Counted from the stretch's first letter, positions 36,628-44,770 are shown. The stretch is DNA of 64,000 bases from Verrucomicrobiota bacterium (GCA_013287435.1 JABDDU010000002.1:1-64000), one strand, 5' to 3'. Notes: generated by a model not told the origin, from the letters alone. Numbers and translations: made by a program.

Positions 36628-37385
36628 TACTCCACCACTACCGGCGCATGATCCGAAAATTTCTGCTCTTTGTAAACAGATACTTTCTTCACTTTATTTT
36701 TTAAACCCTCTGAAATAATTTGATAATCAATTCTCCATCCGACATTTTTCGCATACGCATTACCACGATGCGACCACCAGGTGTATTGATCTTTTTCATG
36801 ATTTAACACACGAAAAGCATCAACAAATCCTTCTTTTGTTAATACATTATCTAACCATGCACGTTCTTCAGGTAAACATCCTGATGTTTTTTGATTCGCT
36901 TTAAAATTTTTAATATCAATTTCTTTGTGCACAATATTCCAATCGCCGCAAATAATAAATTCGCGTTTGGATTTTTTAAATTCGCGCACTATTTTTAAAA
37001 ATCGATCCATAAAATCATATTTTTCTTTTTGTCGATGATCGCCACTCGTACCCGACGGCAAATACAAAGAAATCACGCTCACATTGCCAAAATCGGCTTG
37101 TACAAAACGACCTTCATCATCCGCGCACGCCCATCCTAATGAATGAATCACGCGATCAGGCTTTTGTTTGGCATACAAACCAACACCGCTATAGCCTTTT
37201 TTTACCGCATCGCTGAAATAGCAATGATATCCCGCCGGACGATACAGTTCGTCCGTTAATATTGTCATTTGCGCTTTGGTTTCTTGCAAACAAATAACAT
37301 CCGCTTTTTGTTTTTCCAACCATTCAAAAAAACCTTTTTTTGCAGCGGCGCGAATGCCGTTGAGATTTGCAGTGATAATGAGCAT
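36618..37385 (-). CDS. xthA: Exodeoxyribonuclease III (AP endonuclease)
   Basis: The ATG at 37385, with AAGGTG six bases upstream, gives 255 residues. Motifs of the exonuclease/endonuclease/phosphatase fold: TANLNGIRAAAKKGFFEWL, ICLQETKAQ, YSGVGLYAK, ICGDWNIVH and C-terminal FSDHAPVVVEYRV with the catalytic Asp-His. Acts in base-excision repair. The stop overlaps the hairpin repeat. Confidence 0.96.
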   Translation of the reverse strand: MLIITANLNGIRAAAKKGFFEWLEKQKADVICLQETKAQMTILTDELYRPAGYHCYFSDAVKKGYSGVGLYAKQKPDRVIHSLGWACADDEGRFVQADFGNVSVISLYLPSGTSGDHRQKEKYDFMDRFLKIVREFKKSKREFIICGDWNIVHKEIDIKNFKANQKTSGCLPEERAWLDNVLTKEGFVDAFRVLNHEKDQYTWWSHRGNAYAKNVGWRIDYQIISEGLKNKVKKVSVYKEQKFSDHAPVVVEYRV

Positions 37386-37423
37386 AATAAGCACCTTGAT
37401 TTTATAGGGAAGTTATATTTTGT

Positions 37424-37659
37424 ATGCCAACCATTTTAAGAATTTATGGATTTCGTTTTTTCTTTTTTAGCCTTGAGGAAACGAACCGCCACACATTCAC
37501 GTTGAACAGGACAATAAAGTTGCTAAATTTTGGTTGAATCCAATCAATTTGGCAAGCTCATATGGATTTAAGAGTCAAGAACTGACTAAAATTAGGGCTA
37601 TTGTTATTGAAAACAGGGCAACTTTCTTAGAGGCATGGCATGGGCACTTTGGCAGTTAG
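37424..37659 (+). pseudogene. DUF4160 protein, frameshifted
   Basis: The ATG at 37424 starts PTILRIYGFRFFFFSLE, and the -1 frame from about 37477 continues GNEPPHIHVEQDNKVAKFW, then ASSYGFKSQELTKIRAIV and NRATFLEAWHGHFGS before TAG at 37659. Joined, these match a complete DUF4160 protein (about 78 residues). A single missing G in the GAGGAAAC run at 37477-37478 explains the break. DUF4160 and DUF2442 genes often occur as a pair resembling a toxin-antitoxin module. The frameshift may be real, a sequencing error or programmed. Confidence 0.75.
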
Positions 37660-37885
37660 GTTTGATGAACACGCAATTACCGTCAGTTTTACAAAAACCG
37701 CTCTTCATTTTGTACTGGCAGACGGGAGAGAAATTTCAGCTCCTTTGGAATGGTTTCCAAAATTACGAGATGCAAACGAAACCGACCGCAATGAGTGGCG
37801 ATTAATTGGAAATGGCATCGGTGTGCATTGGCCAAAATTGGATGAAGATATTGCGGTAAGCACTCTGATACGCGGACACGATTAA
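37640..37885 (+). CDS. DUF2442 protein
   Basis: An 81-residue protein: FDEHAITVSFTKTALHFVLADG, EISAPLEWFPKLRDANETDR and EWRLIGNGIGVHWPKLDEDI are the DUF2442 pattern. It is regularly the second gene of a DUF4160-DUF2442 pair, proposed as an antitoxin-like partner, though function is unproved. It overlaps the 3' end of the frameshifted DUF4160 by 20 bp and is 4 bp from waaC. Confidence 0.85.
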   Translation: MGTLAVRFDEHAITVSFTKTALHFVLADGREISAPLEWFPKLRDANETDRNEWRLIGNGIGVHWPKLDEDIAVSTLIRGHD

Positions 37886-37889
37886 CACA

Positions 37890-38930
37890 ATGCCAACTCG
37901 TATTTTACTTGTCAAACAATCTTCTATGGGCGATATCATTCACACCCTGCCTGCTTTAACCGATGCGATGAAAGCAATTCCTAATTTAGAAATCGATTGG
38001 GTCGTTGAACCCGCTTTTTCTGACATTCCCGCTTGGCATCCAGCTGTTAAAAAAATTATTCCGGTAGCGTACAGAAAATGGCGAAAAAATATTTTTAGAA
38101 AATCCACGTATGTTGAGATACAAAAGTTTTATAAGATTCTGCGTGAGAAAAAGTATGATGTCATAATCGACGCGCAAGGATTAATGAAAAGCATGGTAGT
38201 CGCCAAAATAGCAAACGGTGAATCGCATGGATATGATAAACATTCTACGAAAGAATTTATCAGCAGTTTTTTTTATGATAAAAAATATTTTGTGGAACAA
38301 CAAAAACATGCGGTGACACGCGCACGAGAATTATTTTCTCTTGCATTACAATATACACTACCCAATACAGCGCCTGATTTTCAGATGGATCACACAAAAT
38401 TGCCCACACTCACTTTTCAACTCCCTGAAAAATACTTTGTTTTTTTGCATGGAACCACTTGGGAATCAAAACATTATCCAGAAAGTTATTGGAAAATATT
38501 ACTGGAAAAAACGGATAAAAGTGGGATCACAGTATTTTTACCGTGGGGAAATCAAATTGAAAAAGACCGTGCAGAACGATTAACAAAAAATTCTCAGTAC
38601 GCGACAATATTGCCGACATTATCCATTGCAGAAATGGCAACGGTATTAAAAAATGCAACTGCCGTGGTAGCGGTTGACACAGGACTCGGTCATTTAAGTG
38701 CGGCATTAACCACGCCAACGATTGGGTTATACGGACCGACAGATCCCAAGCGTGTTGGCATTATTGGCAATCATCAATTTCATTTAAGCGCACAATTTCC
38801 CTGTGCGCCGTGTTATAGCAGAACGTGTTGGTATGCGAAAAAACATAAAACGGATGTTGTGCCTGCTTGTTTTGCGACGATTAATCCTGATAAGGTGTGG
38901 GAAATTTTAGTGGAAATGGAAATGAACTAA
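37890..38930 (+). CDS. waaC: LPS heptosyltransferase I
   Basis: WaaC adds the first heptose to Kdo in the LPS inner core. The 346-residue product has a GT-B fold: N-terminal TRILLVKQSSMGDIIHTLPA, DVIIDAQGLMKS, FLHGTTWESKHYPESYW and the C-terminal VAVDTGLGHLSAALTTPTIG with YGPTDPKR. The motif order and DAQGL favour WaaC over WaaF. It starts 4 bp after DUF2442 and is presumably co-transcribed. Confidence 0.92.
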   Translation: MPTRILLVKQSSMGDIIHTLPALTDAMKAIPNLEIDWVVEPAFSDIPAWHPAVKKIIPVAYRKWRKNIFRKSTYVEIQKFYKILREKKYDVIIDAQGLMKSMVVAKIANGESHGYDKHSTKEFISSFFYDKKYFVEQQKHAVTRARELFSLALQYTLPNTAPDFQMDHTKLPTLTFQLPEKYFVFLHGTTWESKHYPESYWKILLEKTDKSGITVFLPWGNQIEKDRAERLTKNSQYATILPTLSIAEMATVLKNATAVVAVDTGLGHLSAALTTPTIGLYGPTDPKRVGIIGNHQFHLSAQFPCAPCYSRTCWYAKKHKTDVVPACFATINPDKVWEILVEMEMN

Positions 38931-38931
38931 A

Positions 38932-39099
38932 CGCTAAATGTGAAGTAGTGAGCGTATGTTGTGGTTATGGGTGGTTTGAGGGGAGTGTATGTGGCAGGGA
39001 TGCCACGTACAAGCCTACAGGGATGTATTCACGGCGTCTCCCCGAAAACTACCCATAACTACAACATAAAGCGAACGGATGCAGATGCATTGGCGTTAA
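38932..39099. mobile_element. Diverged hairpin MITE (second family)
   Basis: Between waaC and pyrE. Carries GTATGTTGTGGTTATGGGTG, GAGGGGAGTGTATGTGGCA, GTATTCACGGCGTCTCCCCG and a complementary right half (CTACCCATAACTACAACATA). Its ends (AACGCTAAATG / CATTGGCGTT) differ from the ATGCGAATT ends of the 40.3 and 42.6 kb copies, so it is a separate subfamily. Confidence 0.8.
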
Positions 39100-39114
39100 A
39101 TACATAGGGCTATC

Positions 39115-39771
39115 ATGCAAGACTTACAAAAACAATTTATCGAATTTTTACTCGACAACAATGCGCTGAAATTTGGCGAATTTAAATTAAAATCGGGCAG
39201 AATCAGTCCGTATTTTTTTAATCTCGGCGTTTTTAATTCTGGCAAAGCGCTTGCAACATTAGGTGAATTTTATGCGGGAACACTGCAAAATTCTCGTATG
39301 CATTGCGATGTATTATTTGGACCTGCCTACAAAGGTATTCCATTAGCAACCGCAACGAGCATTATTTTATTCGAAAAATTTAATAAAAATATTCCGTATT
39401 GTTTTAATCGCAAAGAAATAAAAGACTATGGTGATGGCGGCAATTTTGTCGGTGCCAAATTAGAAGGCAATGTGGTGATGCTGGATGATGTGATCACGGC
39501 TGGCACCACCGTGCGCGAAACAATTGCGCTATTAAAAAATACCGATGCAATTTTATCTGGCATTATTATTGCGTTTGATCGACAAGAGCGTGGCGAAGGC
39601 AATTTATCGGCTGTGCAAGAAGCCGTTAAAACCCATAATATTCCAGTGCAAAGTATTATTACGTTGTCGGATGTGATTCAATTTTTAAGTCATGACGTCA
39701 ATAATAAATCGCGATTACAAGCGATTGAAGCGTATCGGCAAAAATATGGGGTAGTTTCTTCAGTGGATTAA
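39115..39771 (+). CDS. pyrE: Orotate phosphoribosyltransferase
   Basis: PyrE makes OMP from orotate and PRPP in pyrimidine synthesis. The 218-residue product has FKLKSGRISPYFFNLGVFN, FGPAYKGIPLATATS, FNRKEIKDYGDGG and the PRPP loop VVMLDDVITAGTTVRE. Full length. A MITE lies 15 bp upstream. Confidence 0.97.
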   Translation: MQDLQKQFIEFLLDNNALKFGEFKLKSGRISPYFFNLGVFNSGKALATLGEFYAGTLQNSRMHCDVLFGPAYKGIPLATATSIILFEKFNKNIPYCFNRKEIKDYGDGGNFVGAKLEGNVVMLDDVITAGTTVRETIALLKNTDAILSGIIIAFDRQERGEGNLSAVQEAVKTHNIPVQSIITLSDVIQFLSHDVNNKSRLQAIEAYRQKYGVVSSVD

Positions 39772-39869
39772 GCGCTGAAAAATCAAAGAATTTACTGGTA
39801 TGTACTATACTCCAATTAAGGGCAGATAATAAAAATCTATCCGTATGTGTAGATAAATTGGAGACCGGT

Positions 39870-40247
39870 ATGAAAAGATATTTAATCACTGCTACTTTTC
39901 TTTTATTTTCCACTTTGGTAATGACGAATGCTTATGCAGTTTTTTGCGTGGTCAATCCATGCCAAGCAGTGGTGTCGGTAGTATTTCAAGCTTTAGGCTG
40001 CGCCGGGATTTCGCATGGCCTAGATTTAGTCTGTGATGTTAAACGAGACATATCTTCTGGACAGAGTGTATGTTACGCATATCACTGGGGAGATTCTGAT
40101 CGAAATGCTTCCTTGGTTCTTACCTTGTCTCCCGGTAATTATCAAAAGTTAGGTCGTTCTCTCAATGCAAGTGATGGATCACAAGATGTTTTTAATCCAC
40201 AGAATTGTCCATCCACCACCCCACCGCAGACTAACAACAACTGGTAG
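39870..40247 (+). CDS. Small secreted cysteine-rich hypothetical protein
   Basis: The ATG at 39870 follows TTGGAG and gives 125 residues. A clear signal peptide (MKRYLITATFLLFSTLVMTN, cleavage after AYA) precedes a mature part with six or seven cysteines (VFCVVNPCQAVV, LGCAGI, LVCDVKRD, SVCYAYHWG, NPQNCPS) and a Pro/Asn-rich tail. This suggests disulfide-bonded periplasmic or exported protein. I do not recognise the family. Confidence 0.65.
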   Translation: MKRYLITATFLLFSTLVMTNAYAVFCVVNPCQAVVSVVFQALGCAGISHGLDLVCDVKRDISSGQSVCYAYHWGDSDRNASLVLTLSPGNYQKLGRSLNASDGSQDVFNPQNCPSTTPPQTNNNW

Positions 40248-40279
40248 ATACATAAAAGCCTGCGTATAAATAACCTTTA

Positions 40280-40465
40280 ATGAATTAAGAGCTAAACTAT
40301 CGGTAGCGAGTGAATGTTGGGGTTACGGATGGTTTGAGGGGAGTGTGTGTGGCATGGATGCCACACCAAGCAAGCCTACAGGGATGTATTCACGGCGTCT
40401 CCCCGAAAACCATCCTAACCACAACATTCCGAGCGGATGCAAAAAATTCAGCTCTTAATTCGCAT
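40280..40465. mobile_element. Hairpin MITE (186 bp) with 4-bp target duplication TTTA
   Basis: Ends ATGAATTAAGAGCT and AGCTCTTAATTCGCAT; flanked by TTTA at 40276-40279 and 40466-40469. Internal hairpin GTGTGGCAT-GG-ATGCCACAC and long arms (GGTTACGGATGGTTT / AAACCATCCTAACC). It lies between the secreted protein gene and the convergent algC. Confidence 0.92.
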
Positions 40466-40479
40466 TTTACAACTGAGGC

Positions 40480-41877
40480 TCAAAACGGCAACTTCAACTC
40501 GCGATTTATTTTAAACAATTGCTCTCGAAATATTTTTTTGATTTGCGCGAGGTTTTTTTCCGTATCCGCTTCAAACCGTAAAATCAAATACGGTGATGTG
40601 TTGGAAGGGCGAATTAAACCCCAACCAAAATTCCACTCGACTCGCAATCCATCTATCGTGATTTTTTCGGCATCACCAAAATCACCGTCACGTAATAATT
40701 GCCCCATAAAATCCGCTTTTTTGTTTTCATCCATCGGCAATTTTAATTCGGATGTATTAACGGTTTGTGGTAACGCTGCAAAAATATCAGATGCGGATTC
40801 TGACTCATTCGATAAAATACACACCAATCGCGCGCCCACATAAATCCCATCATCAAATCCATACCAACCGTCTTTGAAAAAAATATGGCCGCTCATCTCA
40901 CCGGCCAATGGCGCATGCTCTTCAATCATTCGTGCTTTTAAAATCGAATGTCCTGTGCGTGACATAATCGGTTTTCCACCGTATTTTTTAATGATTTCTG
41001 GCAACACGCGCGAACATTTCACATCAAACACAATTTTTTCGCCGGGATTTCGCGATAAAACATCTTTCGCAAAAATCATCAATTGTCGATCAGGCCAAAT
41101 CACTTCACCCTTATTCGTAATCATTCCCAAACGATCCGCATCACCATCAAATGCCAAACCAATGTCCGCATTATTTTCAACAACAGCAGCGATAATATCT
41201 TTTAAATTTTCTGGAACAGTGGGATCAGGATGATGATTCGGAAAACGTCCATCATATTCGCAAAATAATTCAATCACTTCACAGCCTAATCGACGAAATA
41301 CAATCGGTGCAATTTCACTCGCCGCACCATTGCCGCCATCAATGACTATTTTCATCGGTTTTTTCAGTGTTAAATGCGCGCAAATGGCATCGATGTATGC
41401 AGGAATAATAGTGTCTGATCGCTGCGAACCTTTTCCAGAAACAAAATCTCGCCGTTGAATGCGTGCGCTCAAATCCTGAATCGCTTTTTCGGATAAGGTT
41501 TTTCCATTTAATACAATTTTAAATCCATTATGGTTAGCGGGATTGTGACTGGCAGTCACCATCACGCCGGTTTTTGTCGGCAAATAATGTGTTGCGAAAT
41601 ACATCAGTGGTGTTGGACCCACACCGATATCGATGACATTACAACCAGTTTCCATAATGCCTATTTTTAAGGCTTTTTTTAATGATTCGCCCGTTAACCG
41701 CGCGTCACAAGCAACAGCGATTTCAGATTGATTGACTTGTAATGCTTCAGTACCAATCGCTAATCCGATCGCATAAGCGACATTTTCATTTAAACTTTTT
41801 TCAGAAACTTCACCGCGGATGTCGTAGGTGCGGAAGATGGCGGTGGGAAGTTCTTTGGGGATTGTGTAAGTCGTCAT
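40480..41877 (-). CDS. algC: Phosphomannomutase/phosphoglucomutase
   Basis: Interconverts hexose-1- and hexose-6-phosphates for LPS and exopolysaccharide sugars. From the ATG at 41877 the product is 465 residues. It has FRTYDIRGEV, the catalytic phosphoserine loop VMVTASHNPANHNGFK, metal loop AFDGDADRLG and sugar loop GEMSGHIFF. It follows dut as in related gammaproteobacteria. A second ATG at 41892 is possible but lacks a good ribosome site. Confidence 0.93.
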   Translation of the reverse strand: MTTYTIPKELPTAIFRTYDIRGEVSEKSLNENVAYAIGLAIGTEALQVNQSEIAVACDARLTGESLKKALKIGIMETGCNVIDIGVGPTPLMYFATHYLPTKTGVMVTASHNPANHNGFKIVLNGKTLSEKAIQDLSARIQRRDFVSGKGSQRSDTIIPAYIDAICAHLTLKKPMKIVIDGGNGAASEIAPIVFRRLGCEVIELFCEYDGRFPNHHPDPTVPENLKDIIAAVVENNADIGLAFDGDADRLGMITNKGEVIWPDRQLMIFAKDVLSRNPGEKIVFDVKCSRVLPEIIKKYGGKPIMSRTGHSILKARMIEEHAPLAGEMSGHIFFKDGWYGFDDGIYVGARLVCILSNESESASDIFAALPQTVNTSELKLPMDENKKADFMGQLLRDGDFGDAEKITIDGLRVEWNFGWGLIRPSNTSPYLILRFEADTEKNLAQIKKIFREQLFKINRELKLPF

Positions 41878-41904
41878 GGCTAGTATTTCCATTGATTTAT
41901 TTTG

Positions 41905-41971
41905 GGTGCGAGAAAATATAAATTTTAAATTTTACCTCTGACGTTCACACTGATAACTGATCACTGATACC
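41905..41971. repeat. Composite intergenic repeat between algC and dut
   Basis: AAAATATAAATTTTAAATTTTACCTCTGACGTTCACACTGATAACTGATCACTGATACCTCACAC, read in blocks: AT-rich core, CCTCTGAC word, then the ACTGAT repeat tail. Same layout as at 25.7 and 59.9 kb. Confidence 0.75.
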
Positions 41972-42430
41972 TCACACTGTCCCCGAACTCCCAAACCCAC
42001 CCTCACCTCGCTGACTCGCACAAAACTCTTCAACAACCTGAAAACGCGCTTTTAAAACAGGCACAATAACCAATTGCGCAATACGTTCACCCGGTTGAAT
42101 AGTATAAGCTTGTGACCCACGATTCCAGCAGGAAACCATCAATGGTCCTTGATAATCAGAATCAATCAGACCGATCAAATTGCCGAGCACAATACCATGT
42201 TTATGACCCAAACCCGACCGCGGCAAAATCGTTGCAGCCAACGCAGGGTTATCAATATGAATAGCCAATCCTGTATTAATCAATACAGTTTCGCCAGGAT
42301 GGATAGTTTTAGGTTCGTCCAAACAGGCACGCAAATCTAATCCGGCAGAACCGGGCGTTGCGTATTCTGGTAATGGTACGGTATTTCCCAAACGTTCATC
42401 TAGAATTTTTAATTGGATGTCGTGGATCAT
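41972..42430 (-). CDS. dut: dUTP diphosphatase
   Basis: Dut hydrolyses dUTP to dUMP, keeping uracil out of DNA. The ATG at 42430 follows AAGGAG and gives 152 residues. Motifs: [10 protein letters not shown] (1), [12 protein letters not shown] (2), [20 protein letters not shown] (3), [10 protein letters not shown] (4) and the C-terminal GEGGFGSSG (5). Complete. Confidence 0.97.
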   Translation of the reverse strand: MIHDIQLKILDERLGNTVPLPEYATPGSAGLDLRACLDEPKTIHPGETVLINTGLAIHIDNPALAATILPRSGLGHKHGIVLGNLIGLIDSDYQGPLMVSCWNRGSQAYTIQPGERIAQLVIVPVLKARFQVVEEFCASQRGEGGFGSSGTV

Positions 42431-42559
42431 ATGCAATCACTCCTTTTGAATTTTGCCGATTAGAGTAGCGGGTTTGGGCGGTGATGCCAAGTGCGTCAGA
42501 AACACTCACACTATTCCGCTTGAATCACCAAACTCTTTCTGTTATAAATTGCCACTTCA

Positions 42560-42747
42560 ATGCGAATTAAGAGCCGAACTATCAGTAGCGAGTGAATGTT
42601 GGGGTTACGGATGGTTTGAGGGGAGTGTGTGTGGCATGGACGCCACACCAAGCAAGCCTACACGGATGTATTCACGGCGTCTCTCCGAAAACCATCCTAA
42701 CCACAACATTCCGAGCGGATACAAAAAATTCAGCTCTTAATTCGCAT
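42560..42747. mobile_element. Hairpin MITE (188 bp) with 4-bp target duplication TTCA, upstream of rpmB
   Basis: Ends ATGCGAATTAAGAGC and GCTCTTAATTCGCAT; flanked by TTCA at 42556-42559 and 42748-42751. Very similar to the 40280 copy. It ends about 20 bp before the rpmB start, so it occupies the rpmB leader or promoter. The rest of 42437-42559 shows nothing recognised. Confidence 0.93.
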
Positions 42748-42768
42748 TTCAAATGAGGAGCAATGAAC

Positions 42769-42990
42769 ATGTCTAAGGTTTGCCAAGTTACCCAAAGAAG
42801 TCCGCAAGTCGGCCACAAAGTGTCACACGCGAATAATAAATCAAAACGCCGTTTTTTGCCTAATTTACACAAGCGTCGTATTTGGGTTTCAAGTGAAAAT
42901 CGTTTCGTTACGTTGAATGTCTCAGCAAAAGGTCTGCGTACCATTGATAAAATTGGTATTGAAGCGGTACTTGAGAAGTTGAAAAAATAA
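42769..42990 (+). CDS. rpmB: 50S ribosomal protein L28
   Basis: 73 residues from the ATG at 42769, with GAGGAG nine bases upstream (an ATG two codons earlier is too close). [34 protein letters not shown] and the helical C-terminus are canonical L28. Paired with rpmG. Confidence 0.97.
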   Translation: MSKVCQVTQRSPQVGHKVSHANNKSKRRFLPNLHKRRIWVSSENRFVTLNVSAKGLRTIDKIGIEAVLEKLKK

Positions 42991-43004
42991 TTTAGAGGTG
43001 GGGT

Positions 43005-43217
43005 ATGGCAAAAGCAGGTTCACGTGAAAAAGTACAATTACGTTCAACGGGCAAAAGCAAAAGCGGCAAATCGACTGGTTATTACAAAACATTGACCGTC
43101 AACAAGCGCGCTGAAGAAAAATTAGAATTAATGAAATACGATCCCCGTGCTTGGAATGAAAAAACAGGCAGACCAGGAATGCGTGTCATCTTCAAACAAA
43201 AGAAAATTGCGAAATAA
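43005..43217 (+). CDS. rpmG: 50S ribosomal protein L33, unusually long
   Basis: 70 residues: REKVQLRSTGKS..., YYKTLTVNKRAEEKLELMKY, DPRAWN and a basic end. L33 is usually about 50-55 residues; here extra residues occur near SKSGKSTG and WNEKTGRPGMR. It follows rpmB by 14 bp as in most gammaproteobacteria. The cysteines of C+ L33 are absent, so this is the zinc-free form. Confidence 0.93.
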   Translation: MAKAGSREKVQLRSTGKSKSGKSTGYYKTLTVNKRAEEKLELMKYDPRAWNEKTGRPGMRVIFKQKKIAK

Positions 43218-43253
43218 TTAACGCATTTGTGAAGAGATTGAAGTGTGTTGCTG

Positions 43254-43368
43254 AGCGCTGGTGATATAGCTTAGAAGCTTTCGCGTCAGCGAATGCGAAA
43301 GCAACCCCCCCCTAATATTTTCTTTCGTACTTGCTAACGCAAGCACTTCTAAACTATATCACTAGCGC
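43254..43368. mobile_element. Three-way-junction repeat (third MITE family), copy 1
   Basis: Terminal arms AGCGCTGGTGATATAGCTTAGAAG and CTTCTAAACTATATCACTAGCGC enclose two separate inner hairpins (GCTTTCGC...GCGAAAGC and CTTGC-TAAC-GCAAG). Copy 2 is at 50600. It sits between the convergent rpmG and ferredoxin genes, where it could act as a terminator for both. Confidence 0.85.
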
Positions 43369-43371
43369 ATA

Positions 43372-43623
43372 TTACCGCCCACCCTTTCGAACGAGCTTAT
43401 GAAATTTTTGCATTAATGTTTCTTTGGATTCATAAAACGCTAACGGAATGCAATCGACAGGACACACTTGTCGACATTGCGGCTCATCAAAATGACCGAC
43501 GCATTCTGTGCATTTGTTGGGATCAATTTCGTAAATCGTTTCGCCTTGATAAATGGCATCATTGGGACATTCGGGTTCGCACACATCACAATTGATGCAT
43601 TCTTCGGTAATTTTAAGTGCCAT
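43372..43623 (-). CDS. 4Fe-4S dicluster ferredoxin (YfhL-like)
   Basis: 83 residues with two cluster motifs: CINCDVCEPECP and the split CTECVGHFDEPQCRQVCPVDC typical of YfhL/FdxI ferredoxins. Electron carrier; partner unknown. The ATG lies inside the 8-bp target duplication of MITE copy C. Before that insertion the start codon overlapped the coaD stop (ATGGCACTTAA), so the two genes were coupled. Confidence 0.93.
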   Translation of the reverse strand: MALKITEECINCDVCEPECPNDAIYQGETIYEIDPNKCTECVGHFDEPQCRQVCPVDCIPLAFYESKETLMQKFHKLVRKGGR

Positions 43624-43624
43624 C

Positions 43625-43818
43625 GCAACAGATCACTCCGTAGATAGAAACGCCGATTTTGGATGCTTTTTTGTGACCTGTACCCTTGAGGGTATAAATT
43701 TCGTTGAAATGCTCGATGTACGATCAAGTACACCTGCGCTTTCAACTCAATTTAATCACAAAAAATCATCTCAAACTCGACGTTTTACCAAATCAGACAA
43801 CGAGGCTTGATCTGTTAC
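43625..43818. mobile_element. IS66-like MITE, copy C (194 bp), with 8-bp target duplication
   Basis: Opposite orientation to copies A and B. Flanked by GTGCCATC at 43617-43624 and 43819-43826. It is about 19 bp longer than A/B owing to an internal palindrome TACCCTTGAGGGTA. One end base differs (GCAACAGATCA). It separates ferredoxin from coaD. Confidence 0.93.
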
Positions 43819-44294
43819 GTGCCATCTTTAATCTCAAGTGCCACATTTTCAGGCACAAAAGCAGATACATCGCCTTTTAATCCAATAATTTCACGCACCA
43901 TGGTGGCTGAAATATGCATATAAATATCACGCGCGGGTAAAAAAATGGTTTCGCATTTTTCATCGGATAATTGTCGGTTCATGCTGGCCAGCGATAATTC
44001 ATAACTCACATCTTCGCTGGTGCGAAATCCGCGAACCACATATTCTGCATGATGCGATTTTGCAAAATCGACCAACATGCCGTCTAATAAAAAAACCTGA
44101 ACATTTTGAAATGCGGCAACACTGTCAATACACCACTGCACGCGTTTTTCCGCTGGAAATAAAGGGTTTTTTCGCGTGCTGTCTGCAACACCGACAATCA
44201 CTTCGTCAAATAATTCCGAAGCACGTTGAATAATATCGACATGACCTTTGGTAATGGGATCAAATGTGCCAGGATATATCGCAACTCGATTCAT
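43815..44294 (-). CDS. coaD: Phosphopantetheine adenylyltransferase
   Basis: CoaD carries out the penultimate step of coenzyme A synthesis. 159 residues with AIYPGTFDPITKGHVDII (nucleotide-binding TxGH), YVVRGFRTSEDVSYE and HISATMVREI (the SSTxVR site). The last codons GAT GGC ACG and the TAA stop overlap the MITE end; the pre-insertion sequence would have read GAT GGC ACT TAA, giving the same protein. It overlaps folK by 4 bp. Confidence 0.97.
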   Translation of the reverse strand: MNRVAIYPGTFDPITKGHVDIIQRASELFDEVIVGVADSTRKNPLFPAEKRVQWCIDSVAAFQNVQVFLLDGMLVDFAKSHHAEYVVRGFRTSEDVSYELSLASMNRQLSDEKCETIFLPARDIYMHISATMVREIIGLKGDVSAFVPENVALEIKDGT

Positions 44295-44767
44295 GATAAA
44301 TCTCGCAATACTGTTTGTATCAGCTTTCCTGATGGTAACACTAAATGCGGTGCAATTTCAGCTAATGGCTCTAACACAAAAGACCGTTTCGTCATTTCTG
44401 GATGCGGAATTATTAAATCATCCGTACAGATATTTTCATCGCCAAATAAAATAATATCGCAGTCAATAATGCGGGCACCCCACTTGACGGTTCGTACACG
44501 CCCCATTTTATTCTCAATGAATAATAATTCGCGCAACAATTCATGCGCGGTTAATGCAGTCTCAACGGCGATGACTTGATTAATATAATCGGGTTGATCT
44601 TGTGGGCCAAGTGGTGCTGTTTGATATAAACTGGATTCAGCAATGACCTTGGTTTTTGAAATCACATTAATCTGTTGAACGGCTTGTTGCACTTGTTTTC
44701 TGGGATTGCGTAAGTTACTTCCTAAGGCGATATACGCGATTTCACTCACACTCACACTCACACTCAC
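44291..44767 (-). CDS. folK: HPPK (dihydropterin pyrophosphokinase) with a repeat-encoded N-terminus
   Basis: FolK pyrophosphorylates 6-hydroxymethyl-dihydropterin in folate synthesis. 158 residues with IAYIALGSNLRNP, YQTAPLGPQDQPDYINQV and the metal loop DCDIILFG. The start must be a GTG within a four-unit GTGAGT array, so the N-terminus is SVSVSVSE with two to eight repeat residues depending on which GTG is used. The same array supplies the pcnB stop. Confidence 0.95.
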   Translation of the reverse strand: MSVSVSVSEIAYIALGSNLRNPRKQVQQAVQQINVISKTKVIAESSLYQTAPLGPQDQPDYINQVIAVETALTAHELLRELLFIENKMGRVRTVKWGARIIDCDIILFGDENICTDDLIIPHPEMTKRSFVLEPLAEIAPHLVLPSGKLIQTVLRDLS

Positions 44768-44770
44768 ACT
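44742..44770. repeat. (GTGAGT)4 array forming the pcnB stop and the folK start
   Basis: On the minus strand GTGTGAGTGTGAGT... provides the pcnB GTG-TGA end and up to four in-frame GTG codons for folK. Changes in copy number by 6 bp would not break either frame. Confidence 0.9.

Noticed and set aside
37441..37480. Programmed -1 frameshift in DUF4160
   Set aside because: A T-rich run is near, but the required shift falls after it at GAGG, which is not a classical slippery heptamer; a one-base deletion is simpler.
38932..39099. Target-site duplication for the pyrE-upstream element
   Set aside because: Its ends are diverged and no exact flanking repeat could be fixed.
40310..40843. 177-residue plus-strand ORF
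   Set aside because: Begins in the hairpin MITE and continues antisense to algC; similar frames occur at 20529 and 42453 because the MITE is repeated.
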